The notes under the pieces: model-generated | What the model was told of the DNA's origin: nothing | The model's input: only the letters and a program-made list of their open reading frames with translations | Databases searched by the model: none | Shown: piece after piece, positions 24,301-36,747 of the stretch | Layout: each line of letters starts with the position of its first letter | Numbering within the stretch: position 1 is the first letter of the stretch | Made by a program: the position numbers and the translations under genes | NCBI GenBank assembly: GCA_031769625.1 | Contig: JAUIMM010000599.1 | Coordinates: forward strand, 124,001-188,000 | Reading direction: 5' to 3' | Source of the DNA: Taudactylus pleione | Taxonomy: Eukaryota > Chordata > Amphibia > Anura > Myobatrachidae | Length of the DNA: 64,000 bases

Positions 24301-27021
24301 AAAATCGGCCAAAAAATTTTTTCTTCAAAAATCCCCAAATTTGGCTTAAAACTTTCAGTAAACCTTAAAAAAGATTTGCTGTGGTGACAGAAGTTGATTT
24401 TGGTGCTTAATTTTGACTCAGAACTCTCCAGAAATAAATGTACCCATATGAAAAATTCTGTAGGCCCCGGACCTTAAAAATCAGCCAAAAATTTTTTTCT
24501 CCAATAATCCCCAAATTCGGCTTAAAACTTTCAGTAAACCTTAAAAAAGATTTGCTACGGTGACAGAAGTTGATTTTGGTGCTTAATTTTGACACAGAAC
24601 TCTCCAGAAATAAATTTACCCGTATGAAAAATTCTGTAAGCCCCGGACCTTAAAAATCGGCCAAAAAATTTTTTCTTCAAAAATCCCCAAATTCGGCTTA
24701 AAACTTTCAGTAAACCTTAAAAAACATTTGCTACGGTGACAGAAGTTGATTTTGGTGCTTAATTTTGACACAGAACTCTCCAGAAATAAATTTACCCATA
24801 TGAAAAATTCTGTAAGCCCCGGACCTTAAAAATCGACCCAAAATTTTTTTCTTCAAAAATCCCCAAATTCGGCTTAAAACTTTCCGTAAACCTTAACAAA
24901 GATTTGCTACGGTGACAGAAGTTGATTTTGGTGCTTAATTTTGACACAGATCTCTCCAGAAATAAATTTATCCGTATGGAAAATTCTGTAAGCCCCGGAC
25001 CTTAAAAATCGGCCAAAAATTTTTTTCTTCAATAATACCCAAATTCGGCTTAAAACTTTCAGTAAACCTTAAAAAACATTTGCTGCGGTGACAGAAGTTG
25101 ATTTTGGTGCTTGATTTGACACAGAACTCTCCAGAAATAAATTTACCCCTATGGAAAATTCTGTAAGCCCCGGACCTTAAAAATCAGCCAAAAATGTTTT
25201 TCTTCAAAAATCCCCAAATTCGGCTTAAAACTTTCAGTAAACCTTAAAAAAGATTTGCTATGGTGACTGAAGTTGATTTTGGTGCTTAATTTTGCCTCAG
25301 AACTCTCCAGAAATAAATTTGACCGTATGAAAAATTCTGTAAGCCCCGGACCTTAAAAATCGGCCAAAAATTTTTTTCTTCAAAAATCCCCAAATTCGGC
25401 TTAAAACTTTCAGTAAACATTAAAAAACATTTGCTGCGGTGACAGAAGTTGATTTTGATGCTTAATTTTGACACAGAACTCTCCAGAAATAAATTTACCC
25501 ATATGGAAATTTCTGTAAGCTCCGGACCTTAAAAATCAGCCAAAAAATTTTTTCTTCAAAAATCCCCAAATTTGGCTTAAAACTTTCAATAAACATTAAA
25601 AAACATTTGCTGTGGTGACAGAAGTTGATTTTGGTGCTTAATTTTGACACAGAACTCTCCAGAAATAAATTTATCCGTATGGAAAATTCTGTAAGCCCCG
25701 GACCTTAAAAATCAGCCAAAAATGTTTTTCTTCAAAAATCCCCAAATTCGGCTAAAAACTTTCAATAAACATTAAAAAAACATTTGCTGTGGTGACAGAA
25801 GTTGATTTTGGTGCTTAATTTTGACACAGAACTCTCCAGAAATAAATTTACCCGTATGAAAAATTCTGTAAGCCCCGGACCTTTTAAATCGGCCAAAATT
25901 TTTTTTCTTCAATAATCCCCAAATTCGGCTTAAAACTTTCAGTAAACCTTAAAAAAGATTTACTACGGTGACTGAAGTTGATTTTGGTGCTTAATTTTGC
26001 CTCGGAACTCTCCAGAAATAAATTTGACCGTATGAAAAATTCTGTAAGCCCCGGACCTTAAAAATCGGCCAAAAATTTTTTTCTTCAAAAATCCCCAAAT
26101 TTGGCTTAAAACTTTCAGTAAACCTTAAAAAAGATTTGCTGTGGTGACAGAAGTTGATTTTGGTGCTTAATTTTGACACAGAACTCTCCAGAAATAAATT
26201 TACCCGTATGAAAAATTCTGTAAGCCCTGGACCTTTTAAATCGGCCAAAAAAATTTTTCTTCAATAATCCCCAAATTCGGCTTAAAACTTTCAGTAAACC
26301 TTAAAAAAGATTTACTACGGTGACTGAAGTTGATTTTGGTGCTTAATTTTGCCTCGGAACTCTCCAGAAATAAATTTGACCGTATGAAAAATTCTGTAAG
26401 CCCCGGACCTTAAAAATCGGCCAAAAATGTTTTTCTTCAAAAATCCCCAAATTTGGCTTAAAACTTTCAGTAAACCTTAAAAAAGATTTGCTGTGGTGAC
26501 AGAAGTTGATTTTGGTGCTTAATTTTGACTCAGAACTCTCCAGAAATAAATGTACCCATATGAAAAATTCTGTAGGCCCCGGACCTTAAAAATCGGCCAA
26601 AAATTTTTTTCTTCAAAAATCCCCAAATTCGGCTTAAAACTTTCAATAAACATTAAAAAACATTTGCTGTGGTGACAGAAGTTGATTTTGGTGCTTAATT
26701 TTGACACAGAACTCTCCAGAATTACATTTACCCCTATGGAAAATTCTGTAAGCCCCGGACCTTAAAAATCAGCCCAAAATTTTTTTCTTCAAAAATCAAC
26801 AAATTCGGCTTAAAACTTTCAGTAAACCTTAAAAAAGATTTGCTGTGGTGACAGAAGTTGATTTTGGTGCTTAATTTTGACTCAGAACTCTCCAGAAATA
26901 AATTTACCCGTATGAAAAATTCTGTAGGACCCGGACCTTAAAAATCGGCCAAAAAATTTTTTCTTCAAAAATCCCCAAATGCGGCTTAAAACCTTCAGTA
27001 AACCTTAAAAAGATTTGCTAC
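21391..27021 (+). repeat. Large repeat, copy 2 (5631 bp, 32 monomers)
   Basis: It follows copy 1 head to tail and aligns with it at offset 6511 through taccattatg (23913), the shortened cttgatttgacac monomers and the attacatttacccctatgg monomer near 26721. It is 880 bp shorter than copy 1 because the nested five-monomer duplication is absent. It ends at the next ggttacag word at 27022. Confidence 0.78.
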
Positions 27022-29132
27022 GGTTACAGAAGTTGATTTTGGTGCTTAATTTTGACACAGAACTCTCCCGAAATAAATTTATCCGTATGGAAAATTCTGT
27101 AAGCCCCGGACCTTAAAAATCGGCCAAAAATTTTTTTCTTCAATAATACCCAAATTCGGCTTAAAACTTTCAGTAAACCTTAAAAAACATTTGCTGCGGT
27201 GACAGAAGTTGATTTTGGTGCTTGATTTGACACAGAACTCTCCAGAAATAAATTTACCCCTATGGAAAATTCTGTAAGCCCCGGACCTTAAAAATCAGCC
27301 AAAAATGTTTTTCTTCAAAAATCCCCAAATTCGGCTTAAAACTTTCAGTAAACCTTAAAAAAGATTTGCTATGGTGACTGAAGTTGATTTTGGTGCTTAA
27401 TTTTGCCTCAGAACTCTCCAGAAATAAATTTGACCGTATGAAAAATTCTGTAAGCCCCGGACCTTAAAAATCGGCCAAAAATTTTTTTCTTCAAAAATCC
27501 CCAAATTCGGCTTAAAACTTTCAGTAAACATTAAAAAACATTTGCTGCGGTGACAGAAGTTGATTTTGATGCTTAATTTTGACACAGAACTCTCCAGAAA
27601 TAAATTTACCCGTATGGAAATTTCTGTAAGCTCCGGACCTTAAAAATCAGCCAAAAAATTTTTTCTTCAAAAATCCCCAAATTTGGCTTAAAACTTTCAA
27701 TAAACATTAAAAAACATTTGCTGTGGTGACAGAAGTTGATTTTGGTGCTTAATTTTGACACAGAACTCTCCAGAAATAAATTTATCCGTATGGAAAATTC
27801 TGTAAGCCCCGGACCTTAAAAATCAGCCAAAAATGTTTTTCTTCAAAAATCCCCAAATTCGGCTAAAAACTTTCAATAAACATTAAAAAAACATTTGCTG
27901 TGGTGACAGAAGTTGATTTTGGTGCTTAATTTTGACACAGAACTCTCCAGAAATAAATTTACCCGTATGAAAAATTCTGTAAGCCCCGGACCTTTTAAAT
28001 CGGCCAAAATTTTTTTTCTTCAATAATCCCCAAATTCGGCTTAAAACTTTCAGTAAACCTTAAAAAAGATTTACTACGGTGACTGAAGTTGATTTTGGTG
28101 CTTAATTTTGCCTCGGAACTCTCCAGAAATAAATTTGACCGTATGAAAAATTCTGTAAGCCCCGGACCTTAAAAATCGGCCAAAAATTTTTTTCTTCAAA
28201 AATCCCCAAATTTGGCTTAAAACTTTCAGTAAACCTTAAAAAAGATTTGCTGTGGTGACAGAAGTTGATTTTGGTGCTTAATTTTGACACAGAACTCTCC
28301 AGAAATAAATTTACCCGTATGAAAAATTCTGTAAGCCCTGGACCTTTTAAATCGGCCAAAAAAATTTTTCTTCAATAATCCCCAAATTCGGCTTAAAACT
28401 TTCAGTAAACCTTAAAAAAGATTTACTACGGTGACTGAAGTTGATTTTGGTGCTTAATTTTGCCTCGGAACTCTCCAGAAATAAATTTGACCGTATGAAA
28501 AATTCTGTAAGCCCCGGACCTTAAAAATCGGCCAAAAATGTTTTTCTTCAAAAATCCCCAAATTTGGCTTAAAACTTTCAGTAAACCTTAAAAAAGATTT
28601 GCTGTGGTGACAGAAGTTGATTTTGGTGCTTAATTTTGACTCAGAACTCTCCAGAAATAAATGTACCCATATGAAAAATTCTGTAGGCCCCGGACCTTAA
28701 AAATCGGCCAAAAATTTTTTTCTTCAAAAATCCCCAAATTCGGCTTAAAACTTTCAATAAACATTAAAAAACATTTGCTGTGGTGACAGAAGTTGATTTT
28801 GGTGCTTAATTTTGACACAGAACTCTCCAGAATTACATTTACCCCTATGGAAAATTCTGTAAGCCCCGGACCTTAAAAATCAGCCCAAAATTTTTTTCTT
28901 CAAAAATCAACAAATTCGGCTTAAAACTTTCAGTAAACCTTAAAAAAGATTTGCTGTGGTGACAGAAGTTGATTTTGGTGCTTAATTTTGACTCAGAACT
29001 CTCCAGAAATAAATTTACCCGTATGAAAAATTCTGTAGGACCCGGACCTTAAAAATCGGCCAAAAAATTTTTTCTTCAAAAATCCCCAAATGCGGCTTAA
29101 AACCTTCAGTAAACCTTAAAAAGATTTGCTAC
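27022..29132 (+). repeat. 2111-bp (12-monomer) tandem duplication of the end of copy 2
   Basis: This segment repeats about 24911-27021 at offset 2111: the short cttgatttgacac monomer, ttttgatgctta, accttttaaatcgg, agccctgg, aaatgtaccc and attacatttacccctatgg recur in order. The switch lies in the monomer starting at 27022, which begins as the ggttacag type and continues as the ataataccc type (between about 27080 and 27145). Confidence 0.78.
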
Positions 29133-31815
29133 GGTTACAGAAGTTGATTTTGGTGCTTAATTTTGACACAGAACTCTCCCGAAATAAATTTATCCGTATG
29201 GAAAATTCTGTAAGCCCCGGACCTTAAAAATCAGCAAAAAATGTTTTTCTTCAAAAATCCCCAAATTCGGCTAAAAACTTTCAGTAAACCTTAAAAAAAC
29301 ATTTGCTGCGGTGACAGAAGTTGATTTTGGTGCTTAATTTTGACACAGAACTCTCCAGAAATAAATTTACCCGTATGAAAAATTCTGTAAGCCCCGGACC
29401 TTAAAAATCAGCCAAAAATTTTTTTCTTCAATAATCCCCAAATTCGGCTTAAAACTTTCAGTAAACCTTAAAAAAGATTTGCTACGGTGACAGAAGTTGA
29501 TTTTGGTGCTTAATTTTGACACAGAACTCTCCAGAAATAAATTTACCCGTATGAAAAATTCTGTAAGCCCCGGACCTTAAAAATCGGCCAAAAAATTTTT
29601 TCTTCAAAAATCCCCAAATTCAGCTTAAAACTTTCAGTAAACCTTAAAAAGATTTGCTACGGTGACAGAAGTTGATTTTGGTGCTTAATTTTGACTCAGA
29701 ACTCTCCAGAAAGATATTTACCTGTATGAAAAATTCTGTAAGCCCCGGACCTTAAAAATCGACCCAAAATTTTTTTCTTCAAAAATCCCCAAATTCGGCT
29801 TAAAACTTTCCGTAAACCTTAACAAAGATTTGCTACGGTGACAGAAGTTGATTTTGGTGCTTAATTTTGACACAGATCTCTCCAGAAATAAATTTATCCG
29901 TATGGAAAATTCTGTAAGCCCCGGACCTTAAAAATCGGCCAAAAATTTTTTTCTTCAATAATACCCAAATTCGGCTTAAAACTTTCAGTAAACCTTAAAA
30001 AACATTTGCTTTGGTGACAGAAGTTGATTTTGGTGCTTGATTTGACACAGAACTCTCCAGAAATAAATTTACCCGTATGGAAAATTCTGTAAGCCCCGGA
30101 CCTTAAAAATCAGCCAAAAATGTTTTTCTTCAAAAATCCCCAAATTCGGCTTAAAACTTTCAGTAAACCTTAAAAAAGATTTGCTACGGTGACTGAAGTT
30201 GATTTTGTTGCTTAATTTTGCCTCAGAACTCTCCAGAAATAAATTTGACCGTATGAAAAATTCTGTAAGCCCCGGACCTTAAAAATCGGCCAAAAATTTT
30301 TTTCTTCAAAAATCCCCAAATTCGGCTTAAAACTTTCAGTAAACATTAAAAAACATTTGCTGCGGTGACAGAAGTTGATTTTGGTGCTTAATTTTGACAC
30401 AGAACTCTCCAGAAATAAATTTACCCGTATGGAAATTTCTGTAAGCTCCGGACCTTAAAAATCAGCCAAAAATTTTTTTCTTCAAAAATCCCCAAATTTG
30501 GCTTAAAACTTTCAATAAACATTAAAAAACATTTGCTGTGGTGACAGAAGTTGATTTTGGTGCTTAATTTTGACACAGAACTCTCCAGAAATAAATTTAT
30601 CCGTATGGAAAATTCTGTAAGCCCCGGACCTTAAAAATCAGCAAAAAATGTTTTTCTTCAAAAATCCCCAAATTCGGCTAAAAACTTTCAATAAACATTA
30701 AAAAACATTTGCTGTGGTGACAGAAGTTGATTTTGGTGCTTAATTTTGTCACAGAACTCTCCAGAAATAAATTTACCCGTATGAAAAATTCTGTAAGCCC
30801 CGGACCTTTAAAATCGGCCAAAAATTTTTTTCTTAAAAAATCCCCAAATTCGGCTTAAAACTTTCAGTAAACCTTAAAAACATTTGCTGCGGTGACAGAA
30901 GTTGATTTTGGTGCTTAATTTTGACACAGAACTCTCCAGAAATAAATTTACCCGTATGGAAAATTCTGTAAGCCCCGGACCTTAAAAATCAGCCAAAAAT
31001 GTTTTTCTTCAAAAATCCCCAAATTCGGCTAAAAACATTCAATAAACATTAAAAAAACATTTGCTGTGGTGACAGAAGTTGATTTTGGTGCTTAATTTTG
31101 ACACAGAACTCTCCAGAATTACATTTACCCATATGCAAAATTCTGTAAGCCCCGGACGTTAAAAATCGGCCAAAAATTTTTTTCTTCAAAAATCCCCAAA
31201 TTCGGCTTAAAACTTTCAGTAAAGCTTAAAAAACATTTGCTACGGTGACAGAAGTTGATTTTGGTGCTTAATTTTGACACAGAACTCTCCAGAAATAAAT
31301 TTACCCATATGAAAAATTCTGTAAGCCCCGGACCTTAAAAATAGGCCAAAAATTTTTTTCTTCAAAAATCCCCAAATTCGGCTTAAAACTTTCAGTAAAG
31401 CTTAAAAAACATTTGCTACGGTGACAGAAGTTGATTTTGGTGCTTAATTTTGACACAGAACTCTCCAGAAATAAATTTACCCATATGAAAAATTCTGTAA
31501 GCCCCGGACCTTAAAAATAGGCCAAAAATTTTTTTCTTCAAAAATCCCCAAATTCAGCTTAAAACTTTCAGTAAACCTTAAAAAGATTTGCTACGGTGAC
31601 AGAAGTTGATTTTGGTGCTTAATTTTGACTCAGAACTCTCCAGAAAGATATTTACCATTATGAAAAATTCTGTAAGCCCCGGACCTTAAAAATCGACCCA
31701 AAATTTTTTTCTTCAAAAATCCCCAAATTCGGCTTAAAACTTTCCGTAAACCTTAACAAAGATTTGCTACGGTGACAGAAGTTGATTTTGGTGCTTAATT
31801 TTGCCTCAGAACTCT
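29133..31815 (+). repeat. Large repeat, copy 3 (partial, about 15 monomers)
   Basis: It restarts at the ggttacag word and follows copy 2 at offset about 7742 (= 5631 + 2111). Shared words are the gttgcttaatttt monomer, ttttgtcacag, the cttaaaaaatcc run, ggacgttaaaaatcgg, agtaaagctta and taccattatg at 31653. It stops matching within the monomer near 31815, where copies 1 and 2 read aaataaatttaccc and this one reads aaattaatttgacc. Confidence 0.75.
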
Positions 31816-31964
31816 CCAGAAATTAATTTGACCGTATGAAAAATTCTGTAAGCCCCGGACCTTAAAAATCGGCCAAAAATTTTTTTCTTCAAAAATCCCC
31901 AAATTCGGCTTAAAACTTTCAGTAAACCTTAAAAAACATTTGCTACGGTGACAGAAGTTGATTT

Positions 31965-32625
31965 TGGTGCTTAATTTTGACACAGAACTCTCCAGAAATA
32001 AATTTATCCGTATGGAAAATTCTGTAAGCCCCGGACCTTAAAAATCGGCCAAAAATTTTTTTCTTCAAAAATCCCCAAATTCGGCTTAAAACTTTCAGTA
32101 CACATTAAAAAACATTTGCTGCGGTGACAGAAGTTGATTTTGGTGCTTAATTTTGACACAGAACTCTCCAGAAATAATTTACCCGTATGAAAAATTCTGT
32201 AAGCCCCGGACCTTAAAAATCGGCCAAAAATTTTTTTCTTCAAAAATCCCCAAATTCGGCTTAAAACTTTCAGTAAAGCTTAAAAAACATTTGCTACGGT
32301 GACAGAAGTTGATTTTGGTGCTTAATTTTGACACAGAACTCTCCAGAAATAAATTTACCCATATGAAAAATTCTGTAAGCCCCGGACCTTAAAAATAGGC
32401 CAAAAATTTTTTTCTTCAAAAATCCCCAAATTCAGCTTAAAACTTTCAGTAAACCTTAAAAAGATTTGCTACGGTGACAGAAGTTGATTTTGGTGCTTAA
32501 TTTTGACTCAGAACTCTCCAGAAAGATATTTACCATTATGAAAAATTCTGTAAGCCCCGGACCTTAAAAATCGACCCAAAATTTTTTTCTTCAAAAATCC
32601 CCAAATTCGGCTTAAAACTTTCCGT
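31965..32625 (+). repeat. Short duplicated segment (partner at about 46908-47568, offset 14943 bp)
   Basis: It carries the agtacacatt variant near 32096, the ccagaaataatttaccc one-base-short word near 32172, agtaaagctta and taccattatg at 32531, all of which recur 14943 bp to the right. The same motif series is part of the higher-order unit at the right end of the window. Confidence 0.65.
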
Positions 32626-33584
32626 AAACCTTAACAAAGATTTGCTACGGTGACAGAAGTTGATTTTGGTGCTTAATTTTGACACAGATCTCTCCAGAAA
32701 TAAATTTATCCGTATGGAAAATTCTGTATGCCCCGGACCTTAAAAATCGGCCAAAAATTTTTTTCTTCAATAATACCCAAATTCGGCTTAAAACTTTCAG
32801 TAAACCTTAAAAAACATTTGCTGCGGTGACAGAAGTTGATTTTGGTGCTTGATTTGACACAGAACTCTCCAGAAATAAATTTACCCGTATGGAAAATTCT
32901 GTAAGCCCCGGACCTTAAAAATCAGCCAAAAATGTTTTTCTTCAAAAATCCCCAAATTCGGCTTAAAACTTTCAGTAAACCTTAAAAAAGATTTGCTACG
33001 GTGACTGAAGTTGATTTTGGTGCTTAATTTTGCCTCAGAACTCTCCAGAAATAAATTTGACCGTATGAAAAATTCTGTAAGCCCCGGACCTTAAAAATCG
33101 TCCAAAAATTTTTTTCTTCAAAAATCCCCAAATTCGGCTTAAAACTTTCAGTAAACCTTAAAAAACATTTGCTACGGTGACAGAAGTTGATTTTGGTGCT
33201 TAATTTTGACACAGAACTCTCCAGAAATAAATTTATCCGTATGGAAAATTCTGTAAGCCCCGGACCTTAAAAATCGGCCAAAAATTGTTTTCTTCAAAAA
33301 TCCCCAAATTCGGCTTAAAACTTTCAGTACACATTAAAAAACATTTGCTGCGGTGACAGAAGTTGATTTTGGTGCTTAATTTTGACACAGAACTCTCCAG
33401 AAATAAATTTACCCGTATGGAAATTTCTGTAAGCTCCAGACCTTAAAAATCAGCCAAAAATTTTTTTCTTCAAAAATCCCCAAATTCGGCTTAAAACTTT
33501 CAATAAACATTAAAAAACATTTGCTGTGGTGACAGAAGTTGATTTTGGTGCTTAATTTTGACACAGAACTCTCCAGAAATAAAT

Positions 33585-36500
33585 TTACCCATATGGAAAA
33601 TTCTGTAAGCCCCGGACCTTAAAAATCAGCCAAAAATGTTTTTCTTCAAAAATCCCCAAATTCGGCTAAAAACTTTCAATAAACATTAAAAAAACATTTG
33701 CTGTGGTGACAGAAGTTGATTTTGGTGCTTAATTTTGACACAGAACTCTCCAGAAATAAATTTACCCGTATGAAAAATTCTGTAAGCCCCGGACCTTTTA
33801 AATCGGCCAAAAAATTTTTTCTTCAATAATCCCCAAATTCGGCTTAAAACTTTCAGTAAACCTTAAAAAAGATTTACTACGGTGACTGAAGTTGATTTTG
33901 GTGCTTAATTTTGCCTCGGAACTCTCCAGAAATAAATTTGACCGTATGAAAAATTCTGTAAGCCCCGGACCTTAAAAATCGGCCAAAAATTTTTTTCTTC
34001 AAAAATCCCCAAATTTGGCTTAAAACTTTCAGTAAACCTTAAAAAAGATTTGCTGTGGTGACAGAAGTTGATTTTGGTGCTTAATTTTGACTCAGAACTC
34101 TCCAGAAATAAATGTACCCATATGAAAAATTCTGTAGGCCCCGGACCTTAAAAATCGGCCAAAAATTTTTTTCTTCAAAAATCCCCAAATTCGGCTTAAA
34201 ACTTTCAATAAACATTAAAAAACATTTGCTGTGGTGACAGAAGTTGATTTTGGTGCTTAATTTTGACACAGAACTCTCCAGAATTACATTTACCCATATG
34301 GAAAATTCTGTAAGCCCCGGACCTTAAAAATCGGCCCAAAATTTTTTTCTTCAAAAATCCCCAAATTCGGCTTAAAACTTTCAGTAAACTTTAAAAAAGA
34401 TTTGCTGTGGTGACAGAAGTTGATTTTGGTGCTTAATTTTGACTCAGAACTCTCCAGAAATAAATTTGACCGTATGAAAAATTCTGTAAGCCCCGGACCT
34501 TAAAAATCGGCCCAAAATTTTTTTCTTCAAAAATCCCCAAATTCGGCTTAAAACTTTCAGTAAACCTTAAAAAACATTTGCTGCGGTGACATAAGTTGAT
34601 TTTGGTGCTTAATTTTGACACAGAACTCTCCAGAAATAAATTTACCCGTATGGAAAATCCTGTAAGCCCCGGACCTTAAAAATCGGCCAAAAATGTTTTT
34701 CTTCAAAAATCCCCAAATTCGGCTAAAAACTTTCAATAAACATTAAAAAAACATTTGCTGTGGTGACAGAAGTTGATTTTGGTGCTTAATTTTGACACAG
34801 AACTCTCCAGAATTACATTTACCCATATGCAAAATTCTGTAAGCCCCGGACCTTAAAAATTGGACAAAAATTTCTTCAAAAAAACCCAAATTCGGCTTAA
34901 AACTTTCAGTAAACCGTAAAAAAGATTTGCTACGGTGACAGAAGTTGATTTTGGTGCTTAATTTTGACACAGAACTCTCCAGAAATAAATTAACCTGTAT
35001 GAAAAATTCTGTAAGCCCCAGACCTTAAAAATCAACCAAAAATTTTTTTCTTCAATAATCCCCAAATTCGGCTTAAAACTTTCAGTAAACCTTAAAAAAG
35101 ATTTGCTACGGTGACAGAAGTTGATTTTGGTGCTTAATTTTGGCTCAGAACTCTCCAGAAATAAATTTACCCATATGAAAAATTCTGTAAGCCCCGGACC
35201 TTAAAAATCGGCCAAAAATTTTTTTCTTCAAAAATCCCCAAATTCGGCTTAAAACTTTCAGTAAACCTTAAAAAAGATTTGCTACGGTGACTGAAGTTGA
35301 TTTTGGTGCTTAATTTTGCCTCGGAACTCTCCAGAAATAAATTTGACCATATGAAAAATTCTGTAAGCCCCGGACCTTAAAAATCGGCCAAAAATTTTTT
35401 TCTTCAAAAATCCCCAAATTCGGCTTAAAACTTTCAGTAAACCTTAAAAAAGATTTGCTGTGGTGACAGAAGTTGATTTTGGTGCTTAATTTTGACTCAG
35501 AACTCTCCAGAAATAAATTTACCCGTATGAAAAATTCTGTAGGCCACGGACCTTAAAAATCGGCCAAAAAATTTTTTCTTCAAAAATCCCCAAATGCGGC
35601 TTAAAACCTTCAGTAAACCTTAAAAAGATTTGCTACGGTGACAGAAGTTGATTTTGGTGCTTAATTTTGACACAGAACTCTCCAGAAATAAATTTACCTG
35701 TATGAAAAATTCTGTAAGCCCCGGACATTTAAAATCGGCCAAAAAATTTTTTCTTCAAAAATCCCCAAATTCGGCTTAAAACTTTCAGTAAACCTTAAAA
35801 AAGATTTGCTGTGGTGACAAAAGTTGATTTTGGTGCTTAATTTTGACTCAGAACTCTCCAGAAATAAATTTGACCGTATGAAAAATCTGTAAGCCCCGGA
35901 CCTTAAAAATCGGGCAAAAATTTTTTTCTTCAAAAATCCCCAAATTCGGCTTAAAATTTTCAGTAAACCTTAAAAAAGATTTGCTGCGGTGACAGAAGTT
36001 GATTTTGGTGCTTAATTTTGACACAGAACTCTCCAGAAATAAATTTACCCATATGGAAAATTCTGTAAGCCCCGGACCTTAAAAATAGGCCAAAAATTTT
36101 TACTTCAAAAATCCCCAAATTCAGCTTAAAACTTTCCGTAAACCTTAACAAAGATTTGCTACGGTGACAGAAGTTGATTTTGGTGCTTAATTTTGACACA
36201 GAACTCTCCAGAAATAAATTTATCCGTATGGAAAATTCTGTAAGCCCTGGACCTTAAAAATCAGCAAAATTTTTTTTTCTTCAAAAATCCCCAAATTCGG
36301 CTAAAAACTTTCTATAAACATTAAAAAACATTTGCTGTGGTGACAGAATTTGATTTTGCTGCTTAATTTTGACACAGAACTCTCCAGAAATAAATTTACC
36401 CGTATGAAAAATTCTGTAAGCCCCGGACCTTTTAAATTGGCCAAAAATTTCTTTCTTCAATAATCCCCAAATTCGGCTTAAAACTTTCAGTAAACCTTAA

Positions 36501-36747
36501 AAAAGATTTGCTACGGTGACTGAAGTTGATTTTGGTGCTTAATTTTGCCTCGGAACTCTCCAGAAATAAATATGACCGTATGAACAATTCTGTAAGCCCC
36601 GGACCTTAAAAATAGGGCAAAAATGTTTTTCTTCAAAAATCCCCAAATTCGGCTTAAAACTTTCAATAAACATTAAAAAACATTTGCTGTGGTGACAGAA
36701 GTTGATTTTGGTGCTTAATTTTGACACAGAACTCTCCAGAAATACAT
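33585..36747 (+). repeat. 18-monomer (3163-bp) tandem duplication, unit 1
   Basis: Shared with unit 2 at offset 3163 are gacataagttg, tggacaaaaatttcttc (a 6-base-short A/T tract, 34861 and 38027), aattaacc, ttggctcag, gtaggccacgg with aaatgcggc, the gaaaaatctgtaag one-base-short word and ggccaaaaatttttactt. Later markers such as gaatttgattttgctgc shift to offset 3339 because unit 2 has one more monomer. Confidence 0.8.

Noticed and set aside
15000..33000. A single fixed higher-order repeat period across the whole array
   Set aside because: Offsets differ from block to block (703 to 12655 bp). Only the right end shows a regular unit.
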